Notes under the pieces: generated by a model
What the model was told of the DNA's origin: nothing
Databases searched by the model: none
What the model saw: only the letters and a program-made list of their open reading frames with translations
Position numbers and translations under genes: made by a program
In this document: piece by piece, positions 1-13,400 of the stretch
Layout of the letters: every line of letters begins with the position of its first letter
How positions within the stretch are numbered: the stretch's first letter is position 1
DNA from: Diorhabda sublineata
Lineage: Eukaryota > Arthropoda > Insecta > Coleoptera > Chrysomelidae
Assembly: GCF_026230105.1 (NCBI RefSeq)
Contig: NC_079484.1
Coordinates: 1,441,805-1,505,804 of the forward strand
Reading direction: 5' to 3'
Length of the DNA stretch: 64,000 bases

Positions 1-1321
1 ATTTCCAAATATTTCCTAATCCTCCTGTATAGTTTTACCGAGAATTACGGGATAGTTCCGTGTAGGTGTCGCTAGCGTCTACTACAATTATATTAACAGT
101 ATTATTACAATATGCAACCAGCAATACCGCATCAGTATAATTGGTTGCCTGCATAAAATTATGGAATTCCAAATATTTACGTCGATATATAAATTTCCAA
201 CTTCACCTTGTATAGTTTGTGGTAATGATACATTACACTTTTTTTTCGTAAAATTTAGAATGGTGTCGCTACTGCATACCAAAATGTACTAGTCAAACAT
301 TTTTTTAAACTTTTTATGTTTGTGTATATCCACATGATTGTATATTATGTTAGAATTAATTATATCAACCTAATTGTATAATTTGATAATAAATTTATTT
401 ATATACACGTCATAACTTTTTTTTTATTTTTCTTATACAGTGAGTAAAAAACGTTTAAATAAAAAATGATGTTAACAGAACGAAATTACGTTTAGTTTTT
501 TTACGAAATTCACGTTAAGAGGTATAAAATTTTTTATCAAAATTTTCATACATCGAAATAAATCGTTACCTAATAGTCAATCTTCAATACATATTTAAAT
601 ATAGAACAAAATTTTAATAACCTTATTTTTTTAACTCACCTCGTATCTATATAGACAAACTGTATAAGAAATGAATAATCACAAGTATTAAGTGCGAAAT
701 AGATTAAAAGCAGTAAATAATTAATATTTTATTCAAAATTAATCTTTCTAAAAATTTCTAAATAATATGTGTGGTGCCATCTATTAAATTGTACCTGGAT
801 TAACTAAGTTTTTATTTCCTGGCGTTGCGTAATGTGCTGCTCTCTGCAGGAAACCTCATAGAACTGACGTAAATATTTAACTCGATCGGTAAATAAAAAT
901 CAAAACATCTAACTGTCGAACTCCGCCTACTTTTCATATTCCGCCGGTCAGTGACCAATCTACGTGTAATGCAGTTTGAGCGTTTGGGTACGCTCCTGTG
1001 TGGTGTGCAATAGTTTAATCAATTGTTTATCATTTTAATTGCTTATACAAATATCAGGTAATTGTAAATGTCGATAATTAAGCTTTGTTTTTGAGTTTAA
1101 AAAACATTTCGGCTAGAATGTAATTAGACTTGCTCGACAGGCGTTGTCTTGGTGCTTCATTGACATATGCAAGAGAGGTTTTGTTTTTAGTTTTGTGTTT
1201 TGACATTGTTTTATAAATATATTCAGTTACGAAGATAGTTTGAATTCACGTCTCAACTTTTATAACAGAATCACATGTTCATCACATTTTCTCTCTCTTC
1301 AAGGATTTAACGGTTACAAAA
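1..1321. other. Upstream / 5' flanking DNA of l(2)gl
   Basis: AT-rich DNA with no convincing open reading frame. It should contain the l(2)gl promoter and 5' UTR. Weak candidates are an initiator-like TCAGTG at 948-953 within the least AT-rich stretch (about 900-1000), and TATAAATA at 1212-1219 followed by TCAGTT at 1223-1228. The latter two are too close together to form a classical TATA/Inr pair. A pyrimidine run ending in AAG at about 1287-1303 could be a splice acceptor if the leader is spliced. Positions 105-150 resemble 21373-21420, so part of this flank is a dispersed repeat. No transcription start can be assigned from sequence alone. Confidence 0.4.
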
Positions 1322-1405
1322 ATGTTTAAATTTATTAAGGCCAAAGGGCCTCATCAGACCGCCGAAAGACAAAAGTTGCAGAAAGAGCTGTTTTGTTATA
1401 GAAGG
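1322..1405 (+). CDS. l(2)gl: l(2)gl coding exon 1
   Basis: Encodes residues 1-28, beginning MFKFIKAKGPHQ, closely matching the start of insect Lgl. The start has an A-rich context (acaaaaATG) typical of insect initiation. The exon ends on a codon boundary (phase 0) at AGG|GTGAGT. It is separated from exon 2 by an 18,021-nt intron. Confidence 0.93.
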
Positions 1406-4400
1406 GTGAGTATTTTACTAAAATTTTCGTATTAAATTATTTTTATTGCTGATGGGTTATAAGATTAATGTTTTACCTGATCGACTTTATCTGATTCTCT
1501 TATCAATATAACCATTCCCGGATAACAGGTGTGTGAGATACATTATATTTTCGCTTAAAGCAAATATTAGGTTTCTATTATTCTGTGAGATAAAAAAGTT
1601 ACAAAATATCAGATGAATAACAAATTTGTACTAGAATTTTGTCACCTTCACTAGTTAAAATTTAGGTTATTAATTTTTTTGATATGTTGACAATAAAACT
1701 GTTTAATATATATAGTATGAGTCATTTTCTCGTGTAAATTTAAAAGATAATATCATCCTTATAGAATTCAGTTAATTACTATTTAAGTAAGAAATTATAT
1801 ACACTAATAACTAGAAAAACTTACATTAATCTATTAGAAAGGCTATTTTTTAAATTAATTTCGTCATTTATTAGTGTTTTCCTTAGTTCGAGGTTTTCCA
1901 TTTTATTTTAAAATCTACTAATGTGAAGTTGTACAGATTTAAGAGAAATAATTAACGTTAAATGTTAAATTATCGAACAAAAATACTTCAAACTTCCCCA
2001 ACTTGAAACTCTTCTTCAGTTGAAGTATATACTTTTACTTTAAGGGGGTGATCAATTAATATTAAATTGGGCGCCACAAATTTCTCAACTGACGACGTTG
2101 AAAGTGTATAAAAAGAGGTGGAAAAACTGGAAACACTGTGATGTACCGGTTGAGTCCTTTGTGTTGTTGAACTCCAACCAGGAAGCTGTAGGACTGCGGG
2201 AAAACAATAAAATAAGGAAGGAAACGGGAACATAGATGTAAAATATTAGACTGGGACTTATATACGTAAATCCGGGATGGTTGCAGCCCTCAACCGAATT
2301 TCCAATTGTTGGAGTTGACTTTACTAAGATGGTGATGTACCGGTTGAATTTCCACCGGGCAGCACTAGAACTGCAGGAAAACTTTAAAATAAGGAAGAAA
2401 CGGGAACATAGTCTAACATATGAAAAAAATGTCTAAAATATAACGGAAAATGTGTACTCTTCCATTAATTAACACTGTAATTATTTGAAAATTATTAATA
2501 ACCAGTTTTGATGTACGCAAAGAAGAGTTTACTTGGATTATCTTAAATTTTCGACGAAAAAATTCATCTCATGATGAAATTTTGGAACCTTTTCTGAAGG
2601 AGATCATGTGTTGTTTGTACATGAACCTTAGAGGCTCTTATTGGGCCTCTAACTATATTATTTTCTTGAAGGGAGTTATCAGTTTCATACCCAGGACAAT
2701 CTTCTATTAGAATAATGAAATTCCTCATTACAGATTATGAAGAAGTAATTAATTTATGAATCTTGTGACATATTTAAAACTATTTGTTGTTTGTAGTATA
2801 TACTATATCGATATAGTTTCAAATATCATATAACTAACCTATTTATTAATAATTTTATGTCCGCAATGATCGAAATCATTACGAAACTTGCTATTTTGTG
2901 AAATCTACAGACTTTTTTAGTCTACATGAACCTTATTGGGCCTCTAACTATATTTTTTGCTTGAAGGGAGTTATCAGTTTGATTCCAAAATTATTTACAA
3001 AATAATAATATCGCATTTTGAAAGTTTTTAAACGAAAATAAAATATTCTTCTAGTAAATATTCTATTTAAACTACATTGTAATAATTTTTTGTTTATTCA
3101 ATGACACCAACAGCCTCAATTTTCACAGTTAGCGGGAGTTTGATCATTTTACCGTTATACTGAATGCTGGCGTGAGTCATAGCTTTTGATTACGTTCTCT
3201 CTCGACGTCGTATTTTTATAAAAATGTAGAATTAAAATACGTTCAGTGATTATAAGCGGAAAATTAGATGACTGATCGTATTTATATTATTGAATATTGA
3301 TGCTGAACAATATTACAATAACTATAAAGATCAAATCGTAATTTTACTTCAGAAAAAACTTACTACTAAGCAAAATCAACTCGGAAACGGGAACATAGAT
3401 GGAAATTACTAAAGAAGGAATGAGTAGGTAGAACAGATTTGAATAAAAAGGAACTTATATTGTTTCTGGGACTTATATACGGATATCCGGGGTGGTTGCT
3501 GCCCTTAACTGAATTCCCAATTGTTGGATTTGAGTTTAATAAGATGGTGATGTACCGGTTGAGTATTTGTGTGGTTGAGCTCCAACCAGGAAGCTCTAGA
3601 ACTACAAAAAAACGATAAAATAATGAAGGAAGCGGGAATATAGATGGAAATTAGTCTGGGTGATACTGTAAAATATTGGGTAGCGAAGTTTCGACGAGAC
3701 CGTACGATCTGCGAAGTCCAGCAGCCCGATTTTCGTCGATCGAAAGCATTTTGCGCAAGATCCGTTATTCCAATGGCCAAAATTAATGAATCAAAGCTTG
3801 ATTGGCTACCTCACGCATACTATCCGCCAGATTTAGCTCCCTAGGATTATTTTTTGTTGAAGAAATGGCTCGGAAATTAGAGTTAGTTCAATCACCTTCA
3901 TATCTAACCTCAAAATATTCATCGAACTTTATATTTGGACTCAACTTTCGTTGATTTTATTAAACAAATATGAATTATGAGAAAATTGCATCAATAGTTA
4001 TCATTTATATACCGTGTGATGAATAAATATTGTACAATTTAATATTTTCTATAAAATTGACACAAATATTTCGAAAGTATTAACTGTTACTAACAAACGT
4101 GAAATAAAATGTTGTGTTATTAGCATCGCGAGTTTGCTTTTCGTGGGAATTTTATTAATAAACACAATAGACTATAATCCGCAACATGTATTAATTGTGA
4201 AAACTAAAACTCGATTTGAATAGAGAAATATTTGTTGCTGCGAACACCGCTGAGAATGTTTAATAATACTTCGCAACTTTCACCATTCAAAAACTAATAC
4301 AAGTCGTTGTAAATAAAATTTCTTGGCAAAACTGTCACCCCTTCGAGATTAGGTGAAGGTGAAGCAGGTTTAGTAGCGCCTCTAAGCTGAAAAGCTAGAA

Positions 4401-7400
4401 TTACATCACGGTATCAAAATGTGTTGTGTAGAGAATCGCACGGTGATTAAATACGTGCGTTAAGAAGAGTTCAGTCAAACACAAATACATAAAAGATTTA
4501 GTGGATGCATTAGGGAGTATTAGAAAAGTTAATATCGTGAGTTTGTTTATTCGGAAAAAATTAGAATTGCTAGAAATTCGATGCGTTACCTGGTTATAAG
4601 GGGGTGCAAAGGATCAGAGTTGTCATTTGTATATCATTTAACTGTAAAGTTGATTTTAAATCTGTTTAAGTCGATTTATAATTCTAGTTTCTTCCAATTT
4701 TTCTGGACCAAGCATCAAAATTCCAGGCTAAAGTCACTTGATTGGTCCTCTAGGGATAGTAAACGAAAAATTTGATGCCTCTAGTTTTATATTTTTATAA
4801 TTTTTAAGTGATTTATCGAAGTGGATTAGAATATTAATTGTGGGGTTTTGATTTATATTTTCGAAAATTTCTTTCGGCTTAAATTATCAGGATATTTTGA
4901 CTTATTGATATGATGTTATCGATACTACGTTTCCTGTGTTCGATATCATATCTTATTTACATTTGCAAGGGAAAAAATTTATCGATCGTTTTCAAAAAGT
5001 ATAAGCGAAAAAACAATAACAAACAATAAAAACTAAAAAACAATAAAACAATAACAAACAAAAAAACAATAAAAACTAAAAGAAACAATATTACTAAAAA
5101 CACAATAACAAACAAACAAAAACAATAAAAACTAAAAAAACAAAAAAAAAAAAATAAGAAAAACCAAAAAACAATAAAAACTAAAACAATAACAAACAAA
5201 AAAAAAGAATATAAACTAAAACAATAAAAAACAAACAAAACAATAACAAACAGAAAAAAACAATAAAAACTAAAAAACAACAAAAACTAAAAAAAACAAT
5301 AAAAACTAAAAAACAACAAAAACTAAAAAAAACTAAAAAAAACAATAAAAACTAAAAAAGCAATGGCAAGCTGAAAAAAACAATAACGAACAAACAAAAA
5401 CAAAAACTAAAAATTAAAAAAACTAAAAAACAATAAAAACTAAAAAAAACAATGACAAACAGAAAAAAACAATAAAAACTAAAAAACAATAAGACTAAAA
5501 ACACAATAACAAACAAACAAAAACAATAAAAACTGAAAAACAAAAAAAAATAAAAAAAAAACCAAAAAACAATAAAAACTAAAAAACAACAAAAACTAAA
5601 AAAAAACTAAAAAAAACAATAAAAACTAAAAAAGCAATGGCAAGCTGAAAAAAACAATAACGAACAAACAAAAACAATAAAAACTAAAAACTAAAAAAAA
5701 AATTAAAAAAACTAAAAAACAATAAAAACTAAAAAACAATAAGACTAAAAACACAATAACAAACAAACAAAAACAATAAAAACTGAAAAACAAAAAAAAA
5801 TAAAAAAAAAACCAAAAAACAATAAAAACTAAAAAACAACAAAAACTAAAAAAAAACTAAAAAAAACAATAAAAACTAAAAAAGCAATGGCAAGCTGAAA
5901 AAAACAATAACGAACAAACAAAAACAATAAAAACTAAAAAAAAATTAAAAAAACTAAAAAACAATAAAAACTAAAAAAAACAATGACAAACAGAAAAAAA
6001 CAATAAAAACTAAAAGAAACAATATTACTAAAAACACAATAACAAACAAACAAAAACAATAAAAACTGAAAAACAAAAAAAAAATAAAAAAAAAACAAAA
6101 AACAATAAAAACTAAAACGATAACAAACAAAAAAAAGAATAAAAACTAAAACAATAGAAAACAAACAAAACAATAACAAACAGAAAAAAACAATAAAAAC
6201 TAAAAAAGCAATGGCAAACAGAAGAAAACAATAAAAACTAAAAAACAATAAGACTAAAAACATAAAAAACAAACAAAAACAATAAAAACTAAAAAACAAA
6301 AAAAAAATAATAAAAACAAAAAAACCAAAAAACAATAAAAACTAAAACAATAACAAACAAAAAAAAGAATAAAAACTAAAACAATAAAAAACAAACAAAA
6401 CAATAACAAACAGAAAAAAACAATAAAAACTAAAAAACAATAAAACTAAAAACACAATAACAAACAAAAACAATAAAAACTAAAAAAAAACTAAAACTGA
6501 AAAAAAAGTGGCAAGCAGAAAAAAACAATAAGACTAAAAAACAATAAAAAATAAAAAAGCAATAACGAACAATAACAAACAAAAAAAAGAATAAAAACTA
6601 AAACAAGCAAAACAATAAAAAACAAACATAACAATAACAAACAAAAAAAGACAATAAAAACTAAAAAACAATAAGACTAAAAACACAATAACAAACAAAC
6701 AAAAACAATAAAAACTAAAAAACAATAAGACTAAAAACATAATAAAAAACAAACAAAAACAATAAAAACTAAAAAACAAAAAAAAAATAATAAAAACAAA
6801 AAAACCAAAAAACAATAAAAACTAAAACAATAACAAACAAAAAAAAGAATAAAAACTAAAACAATAAAAAACAAACAAAACAATAACAAACAGAAAAAAA
6901 CAATAAAAACTAAAAAACAATAAAACTAAAAACACAATAACAAACAAAAACAATAAAAACTAAAAAAAAACTAAAACTGAAAAAAAAGTGGCAAGCAGAA
7001 AAAAACAATAAGACTAAAAAACAATAAAAAATAAAAAAGCAATAACGAACAATAACAAACAAAAAAAAGAATAAAAACTAAAACAAGCAAAACAATAAAA
7101 AACAAACATAACAATAACAAACAAAAAAAGACAATAAAAACTAAAAAACAATAAGACTAAAAACACAATAACAAACAAACAAAAACAATAAAAACTAAAA
7201 AAAAAACTAAAAAAAAACAATAAAAACTAAAAAAGCAATGGCAAGCTGAAAAAAACAATAACGAACAAACAAAAACAATAAAAACTAAAAATCAATAACA
7301 AACAAACAATAAAAACAAAAAAAAACAATAACAAACAATAAAACAAAAACTGAAAAAACAGTAAACACTAAAAAAACGATGAAAATAATAGCAAACAAAA

Positions 7401-10400
7401 AAAAAAACAATAAAAACTAAAAAAAGACGAAAAAGAAACAACAAAAATAAAAAAAAAAAAACAAAACCTAGTTTCTAGGTTTTCCTAGTGAAGCCACAAG
7501 AGGATCTCCCCCTGACAAGGAGTTATATATCGGGTACAGTTGTGAAGAAGGCGAAGGACCTTTCGGATTAGGTCTTTTCTTGCCGAAAACGGTTGGAAAG
7601 GGTTCACCAGAGACAGATAAAACACACACACACACACACAGACAGACATCAAGACGTTAAGACCAAGAAGACAAAAAACAAAAAGAATCCTAAAATCCCC
7701 CATACAACTCTGGGGAGAAAATAGAATCTAAGCGCTAAAGTGTAACGCGAACGAGGTTGAGAACCTGTCGAAATGACAGGGTGTGGTGGAATGTCCCTCG
7801 CATCAATCCGCGGCTTTGTCCTTTTTAAGAAACACTTGAACACGTCTTGAAAGATTAGATAAAAAAAGGACCCAGATATATTCTTGAAATAAATGAGTTG
7901 CGTAATTTAATAATAATAAAGAAAGTTTGTCTATGTAAATATTTAATACCGAAATTCAACGCTAATTCTAATGTAAGGCTTCCGTCAAGATCTAAGTGAA
8001 ATTCTTTTATTTGGGGTAGGATAAAACAAACACAAAATTGATCGATCTTTTTCCACTATACGTCACTATTCTGTATATTTGTTGTAGTTTTCGCTTTAAA
8101 TTTCGATAATTAACCAACTGGGGGGAAGGAATTGTGTTCCTATATTTATAAAAAGAAAAAAAAAAAAAAATGGGATTTAGAAACTAGATATATAAAATTA
8201 TCGCAATTCTAATAGCTACTAAGTCCGCATTTCAAACTCGAAATCTGAAGTGTTAAGGTAATAAACAGATAATAAATGAAGTTTACCGTGAAGGACAAAC
8301 GTAAATGTAATAAACATACGCCCAGTTTCTAAAATATACGAGGCTCAGATGAAAAATTCCCGGCGATAAATTTTTTTCGATAATATGAATTCACATTAAT
8401 GTGTGATGACAGAATTCGTCATTAAACCAATAAAAACCGTGTATATCGAATAGTTCGACGTTTTTGTGTACTAGGGCTTCGCCCTCCTAAGTTAAAAACA
8501 ACTTTCATACTGATAAATATTTTATACGCTCCATTGTAGTTTATTGTTATTCAATTTAAATCGTCCCTCAAAATTATGCAGTTAGGAAAGTCGTATAGAA
8601 GCAATGACAAACAAATAAACAATAACAAACAGAAAAAAACAACAAAAACTAAAAAAACAATAACAATCAAACAAAAACAATGAAAACTAAAAAACAATAA
8701 CAAACAAAAAAAAAACAATAAAAACTAAAAAAAAACAATAATTATCAAACAAAAACAATAAAAACTAAAAAAGCAATAAAAACTAAAGAAACAATAACAA
8801 ACAAAAACTAAAAAAGTAATAACAAACAAAAAAAACAATAAAAACTAACAAAGCAATAACAAACAAAAACTAAAAAAGTAATAACAAACAAAAAAAAAAC
8901 AATAAAAACTAAAAAAAAACAATAATCAAACAAAAACAATGAAAACTAAAAAACGATAATAATCAAACAAAAACAATAAAAACTAAAAAAGCAATAAAAA
9001 CTAAAGAAACAATAACAAACAAAAACTAAAAAAGTAATAACAAACAAAAAAAACAATAAAAACTAACAAAGCAATAACAAACAAAAACTAAAAAAGTAAT
9101 AACTAACAAAAAAAACAATAAAAACTAAAAAAAAACAATAATCAAACAAAAACAATGAAAACTAAAAAACGATAATAATCAAACAAAAACAATAATAAGC
9201 AAACAAAAACAATAAAAACTAAAGAAAAATAACAAACAAAAACTAAAAAAGTAATAACAAACAAAAACTAAAAAAGTAATAACAAACAAAAAAAACAATA
9301 AAAACTAAAAAAAAAACAATAATCAAACAAAAACAATGAAAACTAAAAAACAATAATTATCAAACAAAAACAATAATAAGCAAACAAAAACAATAAAAAC
9401 TAAAAAAGCAATAAAAACTAAAGAAGCAATAACAAACAAAAACTAAAAAAGTAATAACAAACAAAAAAAACAATAAAAACTAACAAAGCAATAACAAACA
9501 AAAACTAAAAAAGTAATAACTAACAAAAAAAACAATAAAAACTAAAAAAAAACAATAATCAAACAAAAACAATGAAAACTAAAAAACGATAATAATCAAA
9601 CAAAAACAATAAAAACTAAAAAAGCAATAAAAACTAAAGAAACAAAAACTAAAAAAGTAATAACAAACAAAAAAAACAATAAAAACTAACAAAGCAATAA
9701 CAAACAAAAACTAAAAAAGTAATAACTAACAAAAAAAACAATAAAAACTAAAAAAAAAACAATAATCAAACAAAAACAATGAAACCTAAAAAACAATAGT
9801 TATCAAACAAAAACAATAATAAGCAAACAAAAACAATAAAAACTAAAGAAAAATAACAAACAAAAACTAAAAAAGTAATAACAAACAAAAACTAAAAAAG
9901 TAATAACAAACAAAAAAAACAATAAAAACTAAAAAAAAACAATAATCAAACAAAAACAATGAAAACTAAAAAACAATAATTATCAAACAAAAACAATAAT
10001 AAGCAAACAAAAACAATAAAAACTAAAAAAGCAATAAAAACTAAAGAAGCAATAACAAACAAAAACTAAAAAAGTAATAACAAACAAAAAAAACAATAAA
10101 AACTAACAAAGCAATAACAAACAAAAACTAAAAAAGTAATAACTAACAAAAAAAACAATAAAAACTAACAAAGCAATAACAAACAAAAACTAAAAAAGTA
10201 ATAACTAACAAAAAAAACAATAAAAACTAAAAAAAAACAATAATCAAACAAAAACAATGAAAACTAAAAAACGATAATAATCAAACAAAAACAATAATAA
10301 GCAAACAAAAACAATAAAAACTAAAGAAAAATAACAAACAAAAACTAAAAAAGTAATAACAAACAAAAACTAAAAAAGTAATAACAAACAAAAAAAACAA

Positions 10401-13400
10401 TAAAAACTAAAAAAAAAACAATAATCAAACAAAAACAATGAAAACTAAAAAACAATAATTATCAAACAAAAACAATAATAAGCAAACAAAAACAATAAAA
10501 ACTAAAAAAGCAATAAAAACTAAAGAAGCAATAACAAACAAAAACTAAAAAAGTAATAACAAACAAAAAAAACAATAAAAACTAACAAAGCAATAACAAA
10601 CAAAAACTAAAAAAGTAATAACTAACAAAAAAAACAATAAAAACTAAAAAAAAACAATAATCAAACAAAAACAATGAAAACTAAAAAACGATAATAATCA
10701 AACAAAAACAATAAAAACTAAAAAAGCAATAAAAACTAAAGAAACAAAAACTAAAAAAGTAATAACAAACAAAAAAAACAATAAAAACTAACAAAGCAAT
10801 AACAAACAAAAACTAAAAAAGTAATAACTAACAAAAAAAACAATAAAAACTAAAAAAAAAACAATAATCAAACAAAAACAATGAAACCTAAAAAACAATA
10901 GTTATCAAACAAAAACAATAATAAGCAAACAAAAACAATAAAAACTAAAGAAAAATAACAAACAAAAACTAAAAAAGTAATAACAAACAAAAACTAAAAA
11001 AGTAATAACAAACAAAAAAAACAATAAAAACTAAAAAAAAAACAATAATCAAACAAAAACAATGAAAACTAAAAAACAATAATTATCAAACAAAAACAAT
11101 AATAAGCAAACAAAAACAATAAAAACTAAAAAAGCAATAAAAACTAAAGAAGCAATAACAAACAAAAACTAAAAAAGTAATAACAAACAAAAAAAACAAT
11201 AAAAACTAAAAAAAACAATAATAAGCAAACAAAAACAATAAAAATTAACAAAGCAATAACAAACAAAAACTAAAAAAGTAATAACAAACAAAAAAAAACA
11301 ATAAAAACTAAAAAAAAACAATAATCAAACAAAAACAATAAAAACTAAAAAAGCAACAAAAACTAAAGAAACAATCACAGTCAAACAAAAACAATGAAAA
11401 CTAAAAAAACAATAATAATCAAACAAAAACAATAGAAACTAAAGAAACAATAACAATCAAACAAAACAATGAAAACTAAAAAACAATAATTATCAAACAA
11501 AAACAAACAATAAAAACTAAAAAAGCAATAAAAACTAAAGAAGCAATAACAAACAAAAACTAAAAAAGTAATAACAAACAAAAAAAACAATAAAAACTAA
11601 CAAAGCAATAACAAACAAAAACTAAAAAAGTAATAACAAACAAAAAAAAACAATAAAAACTAAAAAAAAAACAATAATCAAACAAAAACAATGAAAACTA
11701 AAAAACGATAATAATCAAACAAAAACAATAAAAACTAAAAAAGCAATAAAAACTAAAGAAACAATAACAAACAAAAACTAAAAAAGTAATAACAAACAAA
11801 AAAAACAATAAAAACTAACAAAGCAATAACAAACAAAAACTAAAAAAGTAATAACTAACAAAAAAAACAATAAAAACTAAAAAAAAAACAATAATCAAAC
11901 AAAAACAATGAAAACTAAAAAACAATAGTTATCATACAAAAACAATAATAAGCAAACAAAAACAATAAAAACTAAAGAAAAATAACAAACAAAAACTAAA
12001 AAAGTAATAACAAACAAAAACTAAAAAAGTAATAACAAACAAAAAAAACAATAAAAACTAAAAAAAAACAATAATCAAACAAAAACAATGAAAACTAAAA
12101 AACAATAATTATCAAACAAAAACAATAATAAGCAAACAAAAACAATAAAAACTAAAAAAGCAATAAAAACTAAAGAAGCAATAACAAACAAAAACTAAAA
12201 AAGTAATAACAAACAAAAAAAACAATAAAAACTAAAAAAAAACAATAATAAGCAAACAAAAACAATAAAAATTAACAAAGCAATAACAAACAAAAACTAA
12301 AAAAGTAATAACAAACAAAAAAAACAATAAAAACTAAAAAAAAACAATAATCAAACAAAAACAATAAAAACTAAAAAAGCAACAAAAACTAAAGAAACAA
12401 TCACAGTCAAACAAAAACAATGAAAACTAAAAAAACAATAATAATCAAACAAAAACAATAGAAACTAAAGAAACAATAACAATCAAACAAAACAATGAAA
12501 ACTAAAAAACAATAATTATCAAACAAAAACAAACAATAAAAACTAAAAAAGCAATAAAAACTAAAGAAGCAATAACAAACAAAAACTAAAAAAGTAATAA
12601 CAAACAAAAAAAACAATAAAAACTAACAAAGCAATAACAAACAAAAACTAAAAAAGTAATAACAAACAAAAAAAAACAATAAAAACTAAAAAAAAAACAA
12701 TAATCAAACAAAAACAATGAAAACTAAAAAACGATAATAATCAAACAAAAACAATAAAAACTAAAAAAGCAATGACAAACAGAAGAAAACAATAACAGTC
12801 AAATAAAAACAATGAAAACTAAATAATCGTTTCACCCCTGACCAAAGGAACTCCAAGTTACCTTTTTTTTGGGAATTCAAAGTCTTTTTTTCTTTTTTAA
12901 TAACTTTTATTCCTCTACGATATATCTGGTACACGTTTTAGCGAAAACCAATACACCTACGTGAACCCAGACGAGACGTTTTGAATCGAAACGAAATTTT
13001 ATTTTCGCTCGAGATATTGAAGCAAGCTACGCTGCTCCTAGAGTTTCGGCACGCGCGATTTAGTTTAATTTTACGCTTTGTCTAATATATTTTTTGTATA
13101 TTTTGTTAATTTTGTTATATCATCTCCACCATCCTCGACTGTCAGACAAGCTTCCATATTGTATTTCGAAATTTTTCATGATCTTATCAATGATTTATGA
13201 TGATGTTTTGTGATTAATTATTGTGCTAATATTGATTCATCATGGGATAGGATAAATTGATAAGCGTGACATGTACCAGTTAATCTGTATAATATACAAT
13301 GAGTCATAAATACGGGACGTCTCGATTATTTCGCGACACATATTTTTCTCGTATACAAAATTATTTGGTCTTCTTTCCAGATAATTTTTCTGACTGTCAA

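Larger units (their letters stand above)
1406..4990 (+). other. l(2)gl intron 1, 5' part: mostly unique AT-rich DNA with old repeats
   Basis: No exon of l(2)gl could be found here. The stretch holds a 194-bp repeat family (2138-2418 and 3450-3655), a mariner transposase relic (3656-3881) and a short direct duplication (about 2621-2694 and 2924-2980, both containing TTGGGCCTCTAACTATATT). The segment from 3890 to 4990 shows nothing recognisable. Confidence 0.6.

Noticed and set aside
4957..7220. Several minus-strand frames of 63-133 codons rich in Phe, Val, Cys and Leu
   Set aside because: They are the complement of the A-rich repeat; repeated identical copies and composition show they are not genes.
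11381..12616. Two identical 69-codon minus-strand frames
   Set aside because: Copies of a 1026-bp higher-order unit in low-complexity DNA; hydrophobic translation is a composition artefact, not a membrane protein.
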